From Alphaproteobacteria bacterium (lineage in GTDB: Bacteria; Pseudomonadota; Alphaproteobacteria; UBA828), in the NCBI GenBank assembly GCA_022826345.1, contig JAJDVB010000040.1:31356-95355 (forward strand): a stretch of DNA of 64,000 bases, in the 5' to 3' direction. A model generated the notes under the pieces. It saw only the letters and a list, made by a program, of their open reading frames with translations. It did no database searches and was not told where the DNA came from. The first letter of the stretch is position 1, and every line of letters begins with the position of its first letter. Below are positions 1 through 9,690 of this stretch, piece by piece. Made by a program: the position numbers and the translations under genes.

Positions 1-57
1 CGGGGGGCATGTTGCGCCCACTTTTCGGCGCGACGGCGCGGCACAGGACGGAAGCCC

Positions 58-2073
58 ATGCCTTCCACAACGGCTGAAGGGCGCGCACCGCGCGTCGAAC
101 ACGCGGACATGGCGAACGCCATTCGCGCCCTTTCGATGGATGCGGTGGAGCAGGCCCGCTCCGGCCATCCCGGCATGCCGCTGGGGCTCGCCGATGTCGC
201 GACCGTGCTCTTCGGCCGCTTCCTCAAGTTCGATCCGGCGCGCCCGGACTGGCCCGACCGAGACCGCTTCGTGCTCTCGAACGGTCACGGCTCGATGCTG
301 CTCTATTCGCTGCTCTATCTCACCGGATATCCGGACATCGACATCGACGAGATCCGCAACTTCCGCCAGCTCGGCAGCCGCACCGCGGGCCATCCGGAGT
401 ACGGCCTCGCCGCCGGGATCGAGACCACGACCGGCCCGCTCGGCCAGGGTCTCGCCAACGCGGTCGGCATGGCCCTGGCGGAGCGCAGCATGGCCGCCCG
501 CTTCGGCAGCGATCTCGTGGACCACTACACCTATGTGGTCTGCGGCGACGGCTGCCTGATGGAAGGCATCAGCCAGGAGGCGATCTCCCTCGCCGGTCAC
601 CTGAGGCTCGACCGCCTGATCGTGCTCTACGATTCGAACGACATCTCCATCGACGGCCCCACCAGCCTCTCCTGCTCCGACGATGCGCGGGCGCGCTTCG
701 GGTCCGCCGGCTGGCACACGCTGCGCGTCGATGGCCACGACCCCGACGCGGTGGCGGCGGCCATCGCGGCAGCCAAGGCCGAGCCCCGGCCTTCGATGAT
801 CGAGTGCCGCACGGTGATCGGCTACGGCGCGCCGACCAAGGCCGGCACCGCCGCGAGCCACGGCGCGCCGCTTGGGCCAGACGAGATCGCGGGCACCCGT
901 GAGGCGCTGGGCTGGTCGCACGCACCCTTCACCGTGCCGGACGCAGTTCTTGCCGCCTGGCGTGCTCTTGGCGAGCGGGGCAGGGAGGCGCGCGAGGCCT
1001 GGGAGGCGCGCCGCGCTGCTCTCGACGCGGAGCAACAGGCCGCGTTCGACGGTGCGGCTGCGGGCGCGCTGCCTCCGGCGCTTGCGGATGCTCTCGCGGG
1101 CCTGAAGGCCACGCTTGCCGAGGAGCGCCCCACCATCGCCACCAGGGTCGCCAACAAGCGCGTCATCGGCGCCATCGCCGACGCCCTGCCGTCGCTCATC
1201 GGCGGCTCGGCCGACCTCACCGGCTCCAACGGCACCAAGAGCGACGAGCTCGCGCCGATTACGCCCGGCGACTATAGCGGCCGCTACCTCTATTACGGGG
1301 TGCGTGAGCACGCCATGGGCGCGGTGATGAACGGCATGGCGCTCCACGGCGGGGTCATCCCCTTCGGCGGCACCTTCCTCACCTTCACCGACTATTGCCG
1401 GCCGGCGATCCGGCTGTCTGCGCTCATGGAGCTTCGCGTCATCTACGTGATGACCCACGATTCCATCGGCCTCGGCGAGGACGGCCCGACCCATCAGCCG
1501 GTCGAGCACTTGGCCAGCCTGCGGGCCATGCCCAACCTGCTTCTCTTCCGGCCCGCCGATGCCATCGAGACGGCGGAATGCTGGGAGCTTGCCTTGGCCA
1601 ACGCCGAGCGACCCTCGGTGCTGGCGCTGACCCGGCAGGGGGTACCCTATCTGCGGGATGGCGAAAACGGCGCCGGGAACGCCTGCGCGCGCGGCGGCTA
1701 CGTGTTGCACGAGGCATCGTCGGGGAACCCCGCCGTCGTGCTGCTCGCGACAGGATCGGAATGCGCGATCACCGACGTGGCGCGGCAGACGCTGGAAGCA
1801 GACGGCGTGCCGACGCGGTTGGTTTCGCTCCCGTGCTGGGAGCTGTTCGACGAACAGGAGCCCGCCTATCGCGAGAGCGTGCTGGGTGGTGACGACGCGA
1901 TCCGGGTTGCGGTCGAAGCCGCGAGTCCTCTGGGCTGGGAGCGCTACGTGGGCGCCTGCGGCACCGTCGTCGGGATGCGGAGTTTTGGGGGCTCGGCGCC
2001 TGCCAAGGACCTTTACGCACACTTCGGCATCACGGCAGAGGCGGTGGTCGCCGCAGCGAAGGCACGCTTGTAG
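58..2073 (+). CDS. tkt: Transketolase
   Basis: Thiamine-diphosphate enzyme that moves two-carbon ketol units between sugar phosphates in the pentose phosphate pathway. The 671-residue length is normal for the family. The N-terminal TPP domain carries SGHPG (His37) and the cofactor motif beginning GDG at residues 163-165 and ending near SNDISIDG; the pyrimidine-binding domain contains the GVREHAMG block with the catalytic Glu; a C-terminal domain follows. The ATG at 58 places the start directly before the conserved helix. It opens a codirectional run with gap, pgk and fba, so it probably serves carbon interconversion together with them. Only 57 bases lie upstream in the window, so its promoter cannot be judged. 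Confidence 0.97.
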   Translation: MPSTTAEGRAPRVEHADMANAIRALSMDAVEQARSGHPGMPLGLADVATVLFGRFLKFDPARPDWPDRDRFVLSNGHGSMLLYSLLYLTGYPDIDIDEIRNFRQLGSRTAGHPEYGLAAGIETTTGPLGQGLANAVGMALAERSMAARFGSDLVDHYTYVVCGDGCLMEGISQEAISLAGHLRLDRLIVLYDSNDISIDGPTSLSCSDDARARFGSAGWHTLRVDGHDPDAVAAAIAAAKAEPRPSMIECRTVIGYGAPTKAGTAASHGAPLGPDEIAGTREALGWSHAPFTVPDAVLAAWRALGERGREAREAWEARRAALDAEQQAAFDGAAAGALPPALADALAGLKATLAEERPTIATRVANKRVIGAIADALPSLIGGSADLTGSNGTKSDELAPITPGDYSGRYLYYGVREHAMGAVMNGMALHGGVIPFGGTFLTFTDYCRPAIRLSALMELRVIYVMTHDSIGLGEDGPTHQPVEHLASLRAMPNLLLFRPADAIETAECWELALANAERPSVLALTRQGVPYLRDGENGAGNACARGGYVLHEASSGNPAVVLLATGSECAITDVARQTLEADGVPTRLVSLPCWELFDEQEPAYRESVLGGDDAIRVAVEAASPLGWERYVGACGTVVGMRSFGGSAPAKDLYAHFGITAEAVVAAAKARL

Positions 2074-2172
2074 GGCGTTCCGGGTCGCCGCGGGCCTGCC
2101 CACCGCGACGCAGGTTGACCGCCGCGGGCCGAGTCGATAGCAAGACGCGGCATCTCATACATCGGAGGGATC

Positions 2173-3177
2173 ATGACGGTTCGCATCGCCATCAACGGAT
2201 TCGGGCGGATCGGCCGCAACATCCTGCGCGCGATCCACGAGTCCGGCCGCACCGATCTCACCGTCGTCGCCCTCAACGATCTGGGCGACGTGGAGACCAA
2301 CGCCCACCTGCTGCGCTACGATTCGGTCCACGGGCGCTTCCCTGGCACCATCGAGGTGGCGGACGGTTCCATCGACATCGGCGCGGGGCCGATCCAGGTG
2401 ATGAGCGAGCGCGACCCGGCGCGGCTGCCCTGGGCCGACCTCGGCATCGACGTGGCGCTGGAGTGCACCGGTATCTTCACCGCGCGTGAGAAGGCCGCGG
2501 CGCATCTGGAGGCCGGTGCCCGCGCGGTCCTGATCTCGGCGCCCGGCACGGATTCCGACCTTACCGTGGTCTATGGCGTCAACCACACCGCTCTCACGCC
2601 CGAGCACCGCATCGTCTCCAACGCGTCCTGCACCACCAACTGCCTGGCTCCGGTCGCCTCGGTGCTGCATGAGGCCATCGGGATCGAGAGCGGCTTCATG
2701 ACCACGGTGCACGCCTACACGCTGGACCAGCCGGTGTTGGACACGCTACACAAGGACCTGCGACGCGCCAGGGGTGCGGCGGGCTCGATGATCCCCACGT
2801 CGACCGGCGCTGCGCGCGCCGTGGGCCTCGTGCTGCCTGCGCTCGCCGGCAAGCTGGACGGCACGGCGGTCCGGGTGCCGACCGCCAACGTCTCGATGGT
2901 CGATCTCAACTTCGTCGCCAAGCGGTCAACGTCCGTGGACGAGATCAACGAGGCCGTGGCGAGCGCCGCCGCCGGTGCCATGGCCGGCGTGCTCGCCTAC
3001 AGCGAGGAGCCGCTGGTCTCGGTCGATTTCAACCACCGGCCGGAAAGCTCGATCGTTGATGCCGGCCAGACCGCCGTGGTCGATGGCACGCTCGGCCGCG
3101 TGCTCTCCTGGTACGACAACGAATGGGGCTTTTCGAACCGGATGGGCGATGTCGCCGCCCATCTCGGCGGCCTGTGA
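2173..3177 (+). CDS. gap: Glyceraldehyde-3-phosphate dehydrogenase, type I
   Basis: Oxidative phosphorylation of glyceraldehyde-3-phosphate in glycolysis and gluconeogenesis. The protein (334 residues) has the N-terminal Rossmann motif NGFGRIGR at 8-15 and the catalytic segment SNASCTTNC with Cys153. The C-terminus [12 protein letters not shown] is the usual family ending. A purine-rich ribosome site (ggaggg) precedes the ATG. The gap of about 100 bases after tkt and 37 bases before pgk fits one transcription unit. NAD preference is suggested by Asn-Asp-Leu after the second beta strand but is not proven. Confidence 0.97.
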   Translation: MTVRIAINGFGRIGRNILRAIHESGRTDLTVVALNDLGDVETNAHLLRYDSVHGRFPGTIEVADGSIDIGAGPIQVMSERDPARLPWADLGIDVALECTGIFTAREKAAAHLEAGARAVLISAPGTDSDLTVVYGVNHTALTPEHRIVSNASCTTNCLAPVASVLHEAIGIESGFMTTVHAYTLDQPVLDTLHKDLRRARGAAGSMIPTSTGAARAVGLVLPALAGKLDGTAVRVPTANVSMVDLNFVAKRSTSVDEINEAVASAAAGAMAGVLAYSEEPLVSVDFNHRPESSIVDAGQTAVVDGTLGRVLSWYDNEWGFSNRMGDVAAHLGGL

Positions 3178-3214
3178 CGGAGCCCGCGCGACCGCTCAGC
3201 CCCCGCCTCGCGGC

Positions 3215-4423
3215 ATGACCGCGTTCCGCACGCTCGACGATATCGAGGTCGCGGGCAAGCGCGTCCTGGTGCGGGTGGACCTCAACGTGCCGATGCGCGA
3301 AGGCGCAGTCGGCGATACCACGCGGATCGACCGGGTGGCGCCGACGCTCATTGAACTTGCGGAGCGTGGGGCGACGGTGATCGTCGCCTCACACTTCGGC
3401 CGGCCCAAGGGTCGGCCGGTGCCGGCGATGTCGCTCGGCCCCCTCGCCGCGCCGCTCTCCCGCGCGCTGGGCGGTCTCCCGGTGCGCTTCGTGCCGAATT
3501 GTATCGGTGCGGAGGCCGAGGCCGCAGTCGCGGCCCTCGCCCCCGGCGACGTCGCGTTGCTGGAGAACCTGCGCTTCCACGCGGGCGAGGAGGCGAACAA
3601 CCCTGCCTTCGCCGACGCTCTCGCGGGCCTGGCCGATCTTTACGTGAACGACGCGTTCTCGGCCGCGCACCGGGCCCATGCGTCGACCACCGCCGTCGCG
3701 GAGCGCCTGCCGAGCGCGGCAGGACGCCTGATGCAGGCGGAGCTGGAGGCGCTCGGCAAGGCGCTGCGGGCGCCCGAGCGCCCGGTCATCGCGGTAGTCG
3801 GCGGCGCCAAGGTCTCGACCAAGCTCGCGCTCCTCGCCAACTTGATCGAGCGGGTGGACCGCCTCGTCATCGGCGGCGCCATGGCCAATACCTTTCTCCA
3901 CGCGCAGGGAGTCGCCATCGGCGCGTCGCTCCACGAGCCGGACCTGGCGGAAGACGCGCGCCGAATCATCGAAGAGGCATCGAGAGCCGGGTGCGAAATC
4001 GTCCTCCCCACCGACGTGGTGGTGACGCGCGAGTTCCGGGAAGGTGCCGAGAGCACGGCAGTCCCGGTCGCCGACGTGCCGGATGACGGCATGATTCTGG
4101 ACGTTGGGCCGGAGACTTGCGCCCGCATCGAGACGGCTCTAGCGGACTCGCGCACGCTGGTTTGGAACGGCCCACTCGGAGCCTTCGAGATCGCGCCTTT
4201 CGACCGCGCCACGACGCGCTGCGCGCGCGCCGCCGCCCGGCTCACCGGAGAGGGCAGTCTGCTCTCCGTGGCGGGTGGCGGAGACACGGTCGCGGCGCTC
4301 CAGGGCGCGGGCGTGCTCGGCGCCTTCAGCTACGTCTCAACCGCCGGCGGCGCCTTCCTGGAGTGGTTGGAGGGGCGGACCCTGCCGGGAGTCGCGGCAC
4401 TCGAATCCGCGAGCGCCCCGTGA
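3215..4423 (+). CDS. pgk: Phosphoglycerate kinase
   Basis: ATP-forming step of glycolysis from 1,3-bisphosphoglycerate. The ATG at 3215 gives 402 residues, the usual length; the frame is open further upstream but that part overlaps gap and has no homology-like content. Diagnostic segments are RVDLNVPM near the N-terminus, SHFGRPKG, the [10 protein letters not shown] substrate loop, and the nucleotide-site segments [10 protein letters not shown] and, near the C-terminus, GGGDTVAAL. It sits 37 bases after gap and is followed 7 bases later by a small unknown gene. Confidence 0.96.
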   Translation: MTAFRTLDDIEVAGKRVLVRVDLNVPMREGAVGDTTRIDRVAPTLIELAERGATVIVASHFGRPKGRPVPAMSLGPLAAPLSRALGGLPVRFVPNCIGAEAEAAVAALAPGDVALLENLRFHAGEEANNPAFADALAGLADLYVNDAFSAAHRAHASTTAVAERLPSAAGRLMQAELEALGKALRAPERPVIAVVGGAKVSTKLALLANLIERVDRLVIGGAMANTFLHAQGVAIGASLHEPDLAEDARRIIEEASRAGCEIVLPTDVVVTREFREGAESTAVPVADVPDDGMILDVGPETCARIETALADSRTLVWNGPLGAFEIAPFDRATTRCARAAARLTGEGSLLSVAGGGDTVAALQGAGVLGAFSYVSTAGGAFLEWLEGRTLPGVAALESASAP

Positions 4424-4430
4424 GCAGGCC

Positions 4431-4865
4431 ATGAGCGTCCGACGGCCCGCGATCGTCGTCCACGATCTCGACCAGACCATCGGCGCACTCCGCGCAGCCG
4501 CGGCAGCCGGAGTCCCGGTGACGCTCTGGTCTGCGCCCGGCGCCGCTTCCTATGCGGGGCTCGGCTTTCTCGGTGCTGTCTACGAGAAGGCCCGTGAGGC
4601 GGTGCCGGAGGCCGACCATGACGCGGTGGTCGACTGCAGGGGCAGCGCGGTGCTGGCCCACGATGCGCTGAGCCGGGGCTTCGCCGCCGTTGCGTTTACC
4701 GGCCGCGGAGCCATGCGCAAGACCCTCCAGGCCATCGCGGACGGGCAAAATGGCCGGCTAATCACCGCCGGGCCGGGCAGCGCGGCGCTCGATCTCGCCC
4801 ATTCCGCCGACCCGGAGCGTGACAGCGCCGCCTATCTCGCGAAACGGCGCGCCAGGCGTTCATAA
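4431..4865 (+). CDS. Conserved-looking hypothetical protein in the glycolytic run
   Basis: 144 residues, no family recognised with certainty. The start ATG lies 7 bases after the pgk stop and the stop lies 39 bases before fba, so it is very probably cotranscribed. The sequence alternates predicted beta strands and helices: an opening PAIVVHDLDQ strand-helix, a small glycine/alanine-rich middle, then AVAFTGRGAMRKTL and a final segment GRLITAGPGS. No signal peptide and no membrane segment. This looks like a compact Rossmann-like alpha/beta fold. My recollection is that small genes of this kind recur beside pgk/fba in related alphaproteobacteria, but this cannot be checked here. Confidence 0.8.
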   Translation: MSVRRPAIVVHDLDQTIGALRAAAAAGVPVTLWSAPGAASYAGLGFLGAVYEKAREAVPEADHDAVVDCRGSAVLAHDALSRGFAAVAFTGRGAMRKTLQAIADGQNGRLITAGPGSAALDLAHSADPERDSAAYLAKRRARRS

Positions 4866-4904
4866 GCTCTGGAAAACGAGCCGCGCGTCGGTCAGGATGC
4901 GGCC

Positions 4905-5825
4905 ATGCGAATCACCCGGCGCGTCAGAGAGATTCTCTCCTGGTACGAGAGCGACAATCCGGGCACGAAAGCCAACCTCGCCCGCATCCTGATGCACGGC
5001 CGCCTCGGCGGCACCGGGCGCATGGTCATTCTGCCCGTGGATCAGGGCTTCGAGCATGGGCCGGCACGCAGCTTCGCGCCGAACCCACCAGCCTACGACC
5101 CGCACTACCACTGGCAGCTTGCGATCGACGCGGGGCTCAACGCCTTCGCGAGCCCTCTCGGCATGATCGAGGCAGGCGCCGCGAGCTTCGCCGGCGCGAT
5201 CCCGACCATCCTCAAGGTCAACAACGCCAACTCGCTGGGCTCGGCCAAGGATCAGGCGGTGACCGGCTCGGTGCGCGACGCGCTCCGGCTGGGCTGTGCG
5301 GCCATCGGCTTCACCATCTATCCGGCCTCCGACCATCAGTACGAGATGATCGAGGAGATCCGCGAGCTCGCGGCCGAAGCCAAGGCGCACGGGCTCGCAG
5401 TGGTGGTCTGGTCCTATCCGCGCGGCGGGGCGCTCTCCAAGGAAGGCGAGACCGCGCTCGACGTGGTGGCCTACGCGGCGCACATGGCCGCGCTCGCAGG
5501 CGCTCACATCATCAAGGTCAAGCCACCGACCGCCCATCTGGAGCAGGAAGCCGCCGCCAAGGTGTATAGCGCTCAGGGCGTGAACGGGGGGACGCTGGAG
5601 AAGCGCATCGCGCACATCATGCAGGCGGCCTTCGCCGGCCGTCGGCTCGTGGTCTTCTCCGGCGGCGCCGCCAAGGGGCTGGAGGGGCTCTTCGGCGAGG
5701 TTCGCGCGATCCATGCGGGCGGCGGCAGCGGCTCGATCATCGGCCGCAACAGCTTCCAGCGCCCGCGCGCCGACGCGCTCGCCATGCTGGACACCGTCAT
5801 CGGCATCTACCGGGGCAAGGGGTAG
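4905..5825 (+). CDS. Fructose-bisphosphate aldolase, class I (DhnA/FbaB type)
   Basis: Cleaves or forms fructose-1,6-bisphosphate through a Schiff base. The 306-residue protein belongs to the DhnA/archaeal-type class I family, shown by PVDQGFEHGP near residues 44-53 and by HIIKVKPP, in which Lys204 or Lys206 should be the Schiff-base lysine. The glycine-rich phosphate loop FSGGAAKG and the GSIIGRNSFQRP segment follow. No zinc-binding class II motif is present. It ends the tkt-gap-pgk-unknown-fba run. After the stop a small hairpin (5836-5849) may mark the end of the operon. Confidence 0.95.
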   Translation: MRITRRVREILSWYESDNPGTKANLARILMHGRLGGTGRMVILPVDQGFEHGPARSFAPNPPAYDPHYHWQLAIDAGLNAFASPLGMIEAGAASFAGAIPTILKVNNANSLGSAKDQAVTGSVRDALRLGCAAIGFTIYPASDHQYEMIEEIRELAAEAKAHGLAVVVWSYPRGGALSKEGETALDVVAYAAHMAALAGAHIIKVKPPTAHLEQEAAAKVYSAQGVNGGTLEKRIAHIMQAAFAGRRLVVFSGGAAKGLEGLFGEVRAIHAGGGSGSIIGRNSFQRPRADALAMLDTVIGIYRGKG

Positions 5826-5835
5826 CCCAGTAGCG

Positions 5836-5849
5836 CCGGCCTTCGCCGG
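5836..5849 (+). repeat. Short palindrome/hairpin after the aldolase gene
   Basis: CCGGC, a four-base CTTC loop, then GCCGG. Such GCCGGCCTTCGCCGG-type palindromes are frequent between genes in alphaproteobacteria. There is no T-run, so a strong intrinsic terminator is not supported; it may be a degenerate extragenic palindrome or a weak stop/stabilising hairpin between fba and dapF. Confidence 0.45.
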
Positions 5850-5891
5850 AATCGGTGGCGCGGCTCGCCGTCGGCGCCTATAACCCCGCCC

Positions 5892-6713
5892 ATGACGGGG
5901 CTTCCCTTCACCAAGATGCACGGGCTCGGCAACGACTTCGTCGTGTTCGACGCACGCCGCGCGCCGCTCGCGCTCGACGCCGCGCGCGTGCGCGCCATCG
6001 CCGACCGGCGCACCGGTGTGGGCTGCGACCAGCTGGTCGTTCTGGAGGCGCCGCGCAACGGCGGCGCCGAGGCCTACCTGCGCTTCTGGAACCAGGACGG
6101 TGGCGAGGTCGCGGCCTGCGGCAACGGCACCCGCTGCGCGGCACGGCTGCTGCTGGACGAGACCGGATCGGACCGCGTGGTCCTGGAGACCGGTGCCGGG
6201 CCGCTCGCGGCGCACGAGGCCGGCGCAGGCCGGGTGCGCGTCGACATGGGGCCGGCGCGGCTCAACTGGCACGAGATCCCCTTGGCCCGCGCGACGGACA
6301 CGCTCCACGTCTTGGTCGGCGCCGGGCCGCTCTCGGACGCCGTGGCGGTCAACATGGGCAACCCGCATGCGGTGTTCTTCGTGGACGATGCAGAGGCCGT
6401 GCCGCTGGCCGAGATCGGCCCGCAGCTGGAGACCGACCCGCTCTTCCCCGAGCGCGCGAATATCGGCGTCGCCCAGCGCATTGCCGACGACCGCTTGCGG
6501 CTCCGCGTGTGGGAACGAGGCGTGGGCCTCACCCATGCCTGCGGCACCGGCGCCTGCGCCGCGGCAGTCGCAGGCGCGCGGCGCGGGCTCACCGGGCGCG
6601 ATGTCACCGTGGTCCTCGACGGCGGCGAGCTTGGGATCGTCTGGCGCGAGGACGGCCATGTCGAGATGACCGGCCCCACCGCCGCGAGCTTCACGGGCGT
6701 GCTGCCGGCATGA
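5892..6713 (+). CDS. dapF: Diaminopimelate epimerase
   Basis: Converts LL- to meso-diaminopimelate for lysine and peptidoglycan synthesis. The 273-residue protein shows the duplicated family fold with both catalytic cysteines: Cys76 in ACGNGTRC and Cys217 in ACGTGACA. The N-terminal KMHGLGNDF segment is also typical. Its stop overlaps the start of the next gene (ATGA), so translation of mtaB is probably coupled to it. The partner genes dapD and dapE lie at 16-18 kb on the other strand. Confidence 0.97.
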   Translation: MTGLPFTKMHGLGNDFVVFDARRAPLALDAARVRAIADRRTGVGCDQLVVLEAPRNGGAEAYLRFWNQDGGEVAACGNGTRCAARLLLDETGSDRVVLETGAGPLAAHEAGAGRVRVDMGPARLNWHEIPLARATDTLHVLVGAGPLSDAVAVNMGNPHAVFFVDDAEAVPLAEIGPQLETDPLFPERANIGVAQRIADDRLRLRVWERGVGLTHACGTGACAAAVAGARRGLTGRDVTVVLDGGELGIVWREDGHVEMTGPTAASFTGVLPA

Positions 6714-7957
6714 GTGGGCTCGAGGTCATCACCATGGGCTGTCGGCTCAACGCCTACGAGTCGGAGGTCATGCGCAGCCGTGCGCGTGCTGCGGGGCTGA
6801 CCGAGGGCGTCATCGTCAACACCTGTGCGGTCACGGGCGAGGCAGAGCGCCAGGCACGTCAGGCGATCCGGCGCGCCAGGCGGCACAATCCCGACGCGAC
6901 CATCATCGCAACCGGCTGCGCCGCCCAGCTCGACCCCGCAGGCTATGCCGCGATGCCCGAGGTCGACCGCGTCGTCGGCAACCGCGAGAAGCTCACGCTG
7001 GAAGGGCTGGCGCCCGACGCGGAAGAGCGCGTGTCGGTCAGCGACATCATGGCGGTACGCGAGACCGCCGGCCATCTGATCGCGGGCTACGAGGCGCGCT
7101 CGCGTGCCTTCGTTCAGGTGCAGAACGGCTGCGACCACCGCTGCACCTTCTGCATCATCCCCTTCGCGCGAGGCCCAAGCCGGAGCGTGCCGCTCGGCGC
7201 CATCGCGGCCGAGGTGCGGGCGCTGGTGGCAGCCGGCCATCGGGAGGTGGTGCTGAGCGGCGTCGATCTCGGTCATTACGGCGCCGACCTGCCGGGCCGG
7301 CCCAGCCTCGGCGAGGCGGTGCGCCGCCTGCTCCAGGCGGTACCGGAGCTGCCCAGGCTCAGGCTCTCCTCCATCGATCCGGTCGAGGTCGACCCGACGC
7401 TGGAGCGGCTCTTCGCCGAGGAGTCACGCCTGATGCCGCACCTGCACCTCAGCGTTCAGGCGGGCGACGACCTGGTGCTCAAGCGGATGAAGCGCCGCCA
7501 CTGCCGCGCCGACGTGCTGGCGCTCTGCGAGCGGCTGCGCGCGCGCAGGCCGGAGGTGGCTTTTGGCGCCGACCTGATCGCGGGCTTCCCGACCGAGACG
7601 CAGGCGATGTTCGAGAACACGCGGCGCCTGATCGAAGACGCAGGCCTCGTCTGGCTCCACGTCTTCCCCTATTCGCCTCGCCCCGGCACGCCGGCGGCGC
7701 GCATGCCCCAGGTGTCGGGGCCCGAGCGCCGCGGCCGCGCCACAGCGCTACGCAAGGCTGCGGAGGGTCCCCGCCGGTGCTTCCTGGAAGCACGCATCGG
7801 CCACGAGAGCCGGGTGTTGCTGGAGAAGCCCGAGAGCGGGCGCGACGAGAGCTTTGCCGAGGTCGCGTTCGACCGCCCGGCAGGCGAGCCGGGCGCCGTG
7901 GTCAAGGCGCGCATTACCGGTGTGGCAGGCGATCGCCTGATCGGGACCGCGGCCTGA
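6710..7957 (+). CDS. mtaB: tRNA (t6A37) methylthiotransferase, MtaB type
   Basis: Radical-SAM methylthiotransferase that converts t6A to ms2t6A at position 37 of tRNAs reading ANN codons. The ATG at 6710 overlaps the dapF stop by four bases and gives 415 residues. Three cysteines of the N-terminal UPF0004 domain are present (Cys11 in MGCRLN, Cys39 in NTCAVT, Cys70 in TGCAAQ) and the radical-SAM triad is CDHRCTFC (Cys141, 145, 148). A C-terminal TRAM-like portion begins after about residue 360. MtaB rather than MiaB is inferred from the MGCRLN start and the dapF-mtaB-ftsY order known in alphaproteobacteria. Confidence 0.93.
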   Translation: MSGLEVITMGCRLNAYESEVMRSRARAAGLTEGVIVNTCAVTGEAERQARQAIRRARRHNPDATIIATGCAAQLDPAGYAAMPEVDRVVGNREKLTLEGLAPDAEERVSVSDIMAVRETAGHLIAGYEARSRAFVQVQNGCDHRCTFCIIPFARGPSRSVPLGAIAAEVRALVAAGHREVVLSGVDLGHYGADLPGRPSLGEAVRRLLQAVPELPRLRLSSIDPVEVDPTLERLFAEESRLMPHLHLSVQAGDDLVLKRMKRRHCRADVLALCERLRARRPEVAFGADLIAGFPTETQAMFENTRRLIEDAGLVWLHVFPYSPRPGTPAARMPQVSGPERRGRATALRKAAEGPRRCFLEARIGHESRVLLEKPESGRDESFAEVAFDRPAGEPGAVVKARITGVAGDRLIGTAA

Positions 7958-8898
7958 TGGCGCAGGAGGGCGGTGCCGGACGCGGCCTGCTCGCACGACT
8001 CAAGGCTGGCCTGAGGCGAACCTCGAACAGCCTCACCGGCGGCATCGGGGCCATCTTCGCCGGCCGCAGGCTCGACGACGAAGCGCTCGAAGAGCTCGAA
8101 GAGCTGCTCATCGCCGGTGATCTCGGCGCGGCAACCGCGGCAGAGCTCACGGCCGAGCTCGCCCGGCAACGCTTCGGCAAGGAGGTGACCGCCGCCGAGG
8201 TGCGCCAGGCGCTCGCCGACCAGATCGCCGACCTGCTGGCGTCGGTCGAGGGGACGCTGGCGATTGAGGACGACGCCAAGCCGCACGTGATCCTGGTGGC
8301 CGGCGTCAACGGCACCGGCAAGACCACGACGATTGGCAAGCTCGCCCAGCGGCTCAGCCGCGACGGGAAGCGAGTGATGCTGGTCGCGGGCGATACCTTC
8401 CGCGCCGCCGCCGTGGAGCAGCTCACGATCTGGGGTGAGCGTGCTGGCGCACCCGTCGTCGCGCGTGCAGATGGCGGCGATCCCGCCGGGCTCGCCTTCG
8501 ATGCGCTGGAGCGCGCCCGGTCGGAAGGCATCGACGTGCTCCTGATCGACACTGCCGGCCGACTGCAGAACAAGGCGCACCTGATGGCCGAGCTCCAAAA
8601 AATCGACCGCGTGCTCAAGAAGCTCGATCCGCGCGCGCCGCACAACCGCCTTCTGGTGCTCGATGCCACCACCGGTCAGAACGCGCTCAATCAGGTCGAT
8701 GTCTTCCGCGAGGCCATCGCCGTCGACGGCCTAGTGATGACCAAGCTCGACGGTACGGCGAAGGGCGGCGTGCTGGTGGCGTTGGCGCGGCGTTTCGGCG
8801 TGCCGGTGGTCGCAATCGGCATCGGCGAAGGGATCGACGACCTGCGTCCCTTCGAGGCCCGTGCCTTCGCCTCGGCTCTTATGGGGTTGGACGAATAG
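7957..8898 (+). CDS. ftsY: Signal recognition particle receptor
   Basis: Membrane-associated SRP GTPase that docks ribosomes translating membrane proteins. The ATG at 7957 overlaps the mtaB TGA by one base (TGATG), giving 313 residues. It has an N domain helical bundle (about 40-105), the P-loop GVNGTGKTTT near 116-125, the DTAGRLQNK segment, and TKLDGTAKGG. The acidic A domain of the E. coli protein is absent, as is common in alphaproteobacteria; a short basic amphipathic N-terminus probably touches the membrane. The stop is only two bases from the convergent NUDIX gene stop. Confidence 0.96.
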   Translation: MAQEGGAGRGLLARLKAGLRRTSNSLTGGIGAIFAGRRLDDEALEELEELLIAGDLGAATAAELTAELARQRFGKEVTAAEVRQALADQIADLLASVEGTLAIEDDAKPHVILVAGVNGTGKTTTIGKLAQRLSRDGKRVMLVAGDTFRAAAVEQLTIWGERAGAPVVARADGGDPAGLAFDALERARSEGIDVLLIDTAGRLQNKAHLMAELQKIDRVLKKLDPRAPHNRLLVLDATTGQNALNQVDVFREAIAVDGLVMTKLDGTAKGGVLVALARRFGVPVVAIGIGEGIDDLRPFEARAFASALMGLDE

Positions 8899-8900
8899 CT

Positions 8901-9467
8901 CTAGCGGCGGGCGGGGATGCCGGGCCTGTAGTCGCCGACGTCGCCCACGGGATTGGTGAACGGCGCGAATTCGCCGTTCTCGGGCGCCTCGGCATGGTGG
9001 CGAAGCGCCCAGGTCACAGACGGGAAGGCGAGGGAATCCCACGGGATCTCGTCCGGCTTGAAGAGCTCGACCTCAAGGCTTTCGAATCCCGGCGCGATCT
9101 CGGGCTGCACAAGGCGTGCTCGATAGAAAAGCTGCACCAGAGAGATGCGGGGGATGGTGTAGACCGCGAGCAGCGCGTCGATCTCGATCTCCGCGCAGGC
9201 TTCCTCCTCTGCCTCGCGCCGGGCGCCCTCGGCGGGTTCTTCGTGCAGCTCCAGGAAGCCTGCCGGCAGGGTCCAGAAGCCGGCCTGCGGCTCGATGGAC
9301 CGGCGGCAGAGGAGGATGCGCCCTTCCCAGGTCGCGACCGAGCCGACGACGATCTTCGGGTTCTCGTAGCGGATGAAGCCGCACGAATCGCAGACCAGGC
9401 GCGGCCGGTCGTCGCCCTCGGGCACCCTGCGCACGATCGGGCCGCCGCTGTTCGGATAGCGCCCCAT
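8901..9467 (-). CDS. NUDIX hydrolase with N-terminal half zinc ribbon
   Basis: Likely hydrolyses a nucleoside diphosphate linked to another group. The 188-residue protein contains a full NUDIX box at about residues 70-92 (G-x5-E, then REAEEEA). Before it, CDSCG (Cys26, Cys29) followed by YENPKIVVG resembles the short zinc-ribbon lead seen in NADH pyrophosphatase-like proteins, although only one CxxC pair is visible. It is convergent with ftsY and divergent from the yej-like operon. The substrate cannot be deduced. Confidence 0.9.
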   Translation of the reverse strand: MGRYPNSGGPIVRRVPEGDDRPRLVCDSCGFIRYENPKIVVGSVATWEGRILLCRRSIEPQAGFWTLPAGFLELHEEPAEGARREAEEEACAEIEIDALLAVYTIPRISLVQLFYRARLVQPEIAPGFESLEVELFKPDEIPWDSLAFPSVTWALRHHAEAPENGEFAPFTNPVGDVGDYRPGIPARR

Positions 9468-9690
9468 GAGCGTGAGTATGAGACGCTCGCTCGCCGCGAG
9501 TCCAGCTATCCGGTCGCCGATCGGGGAGCGAAAGCCGCATCCGTCCGCCGGCTAAACGACACGAGGTCGTGATTGGCGATACTCGATGGCGCGACTCATG
9601 TTATGCCCTGTGGGCGTGGCATGACGATGCCGGGCGGCGGCACGCGCGAGGCACAGGGACCCCGCGCCAGCGTCAAGAGGAGAAGGACCG

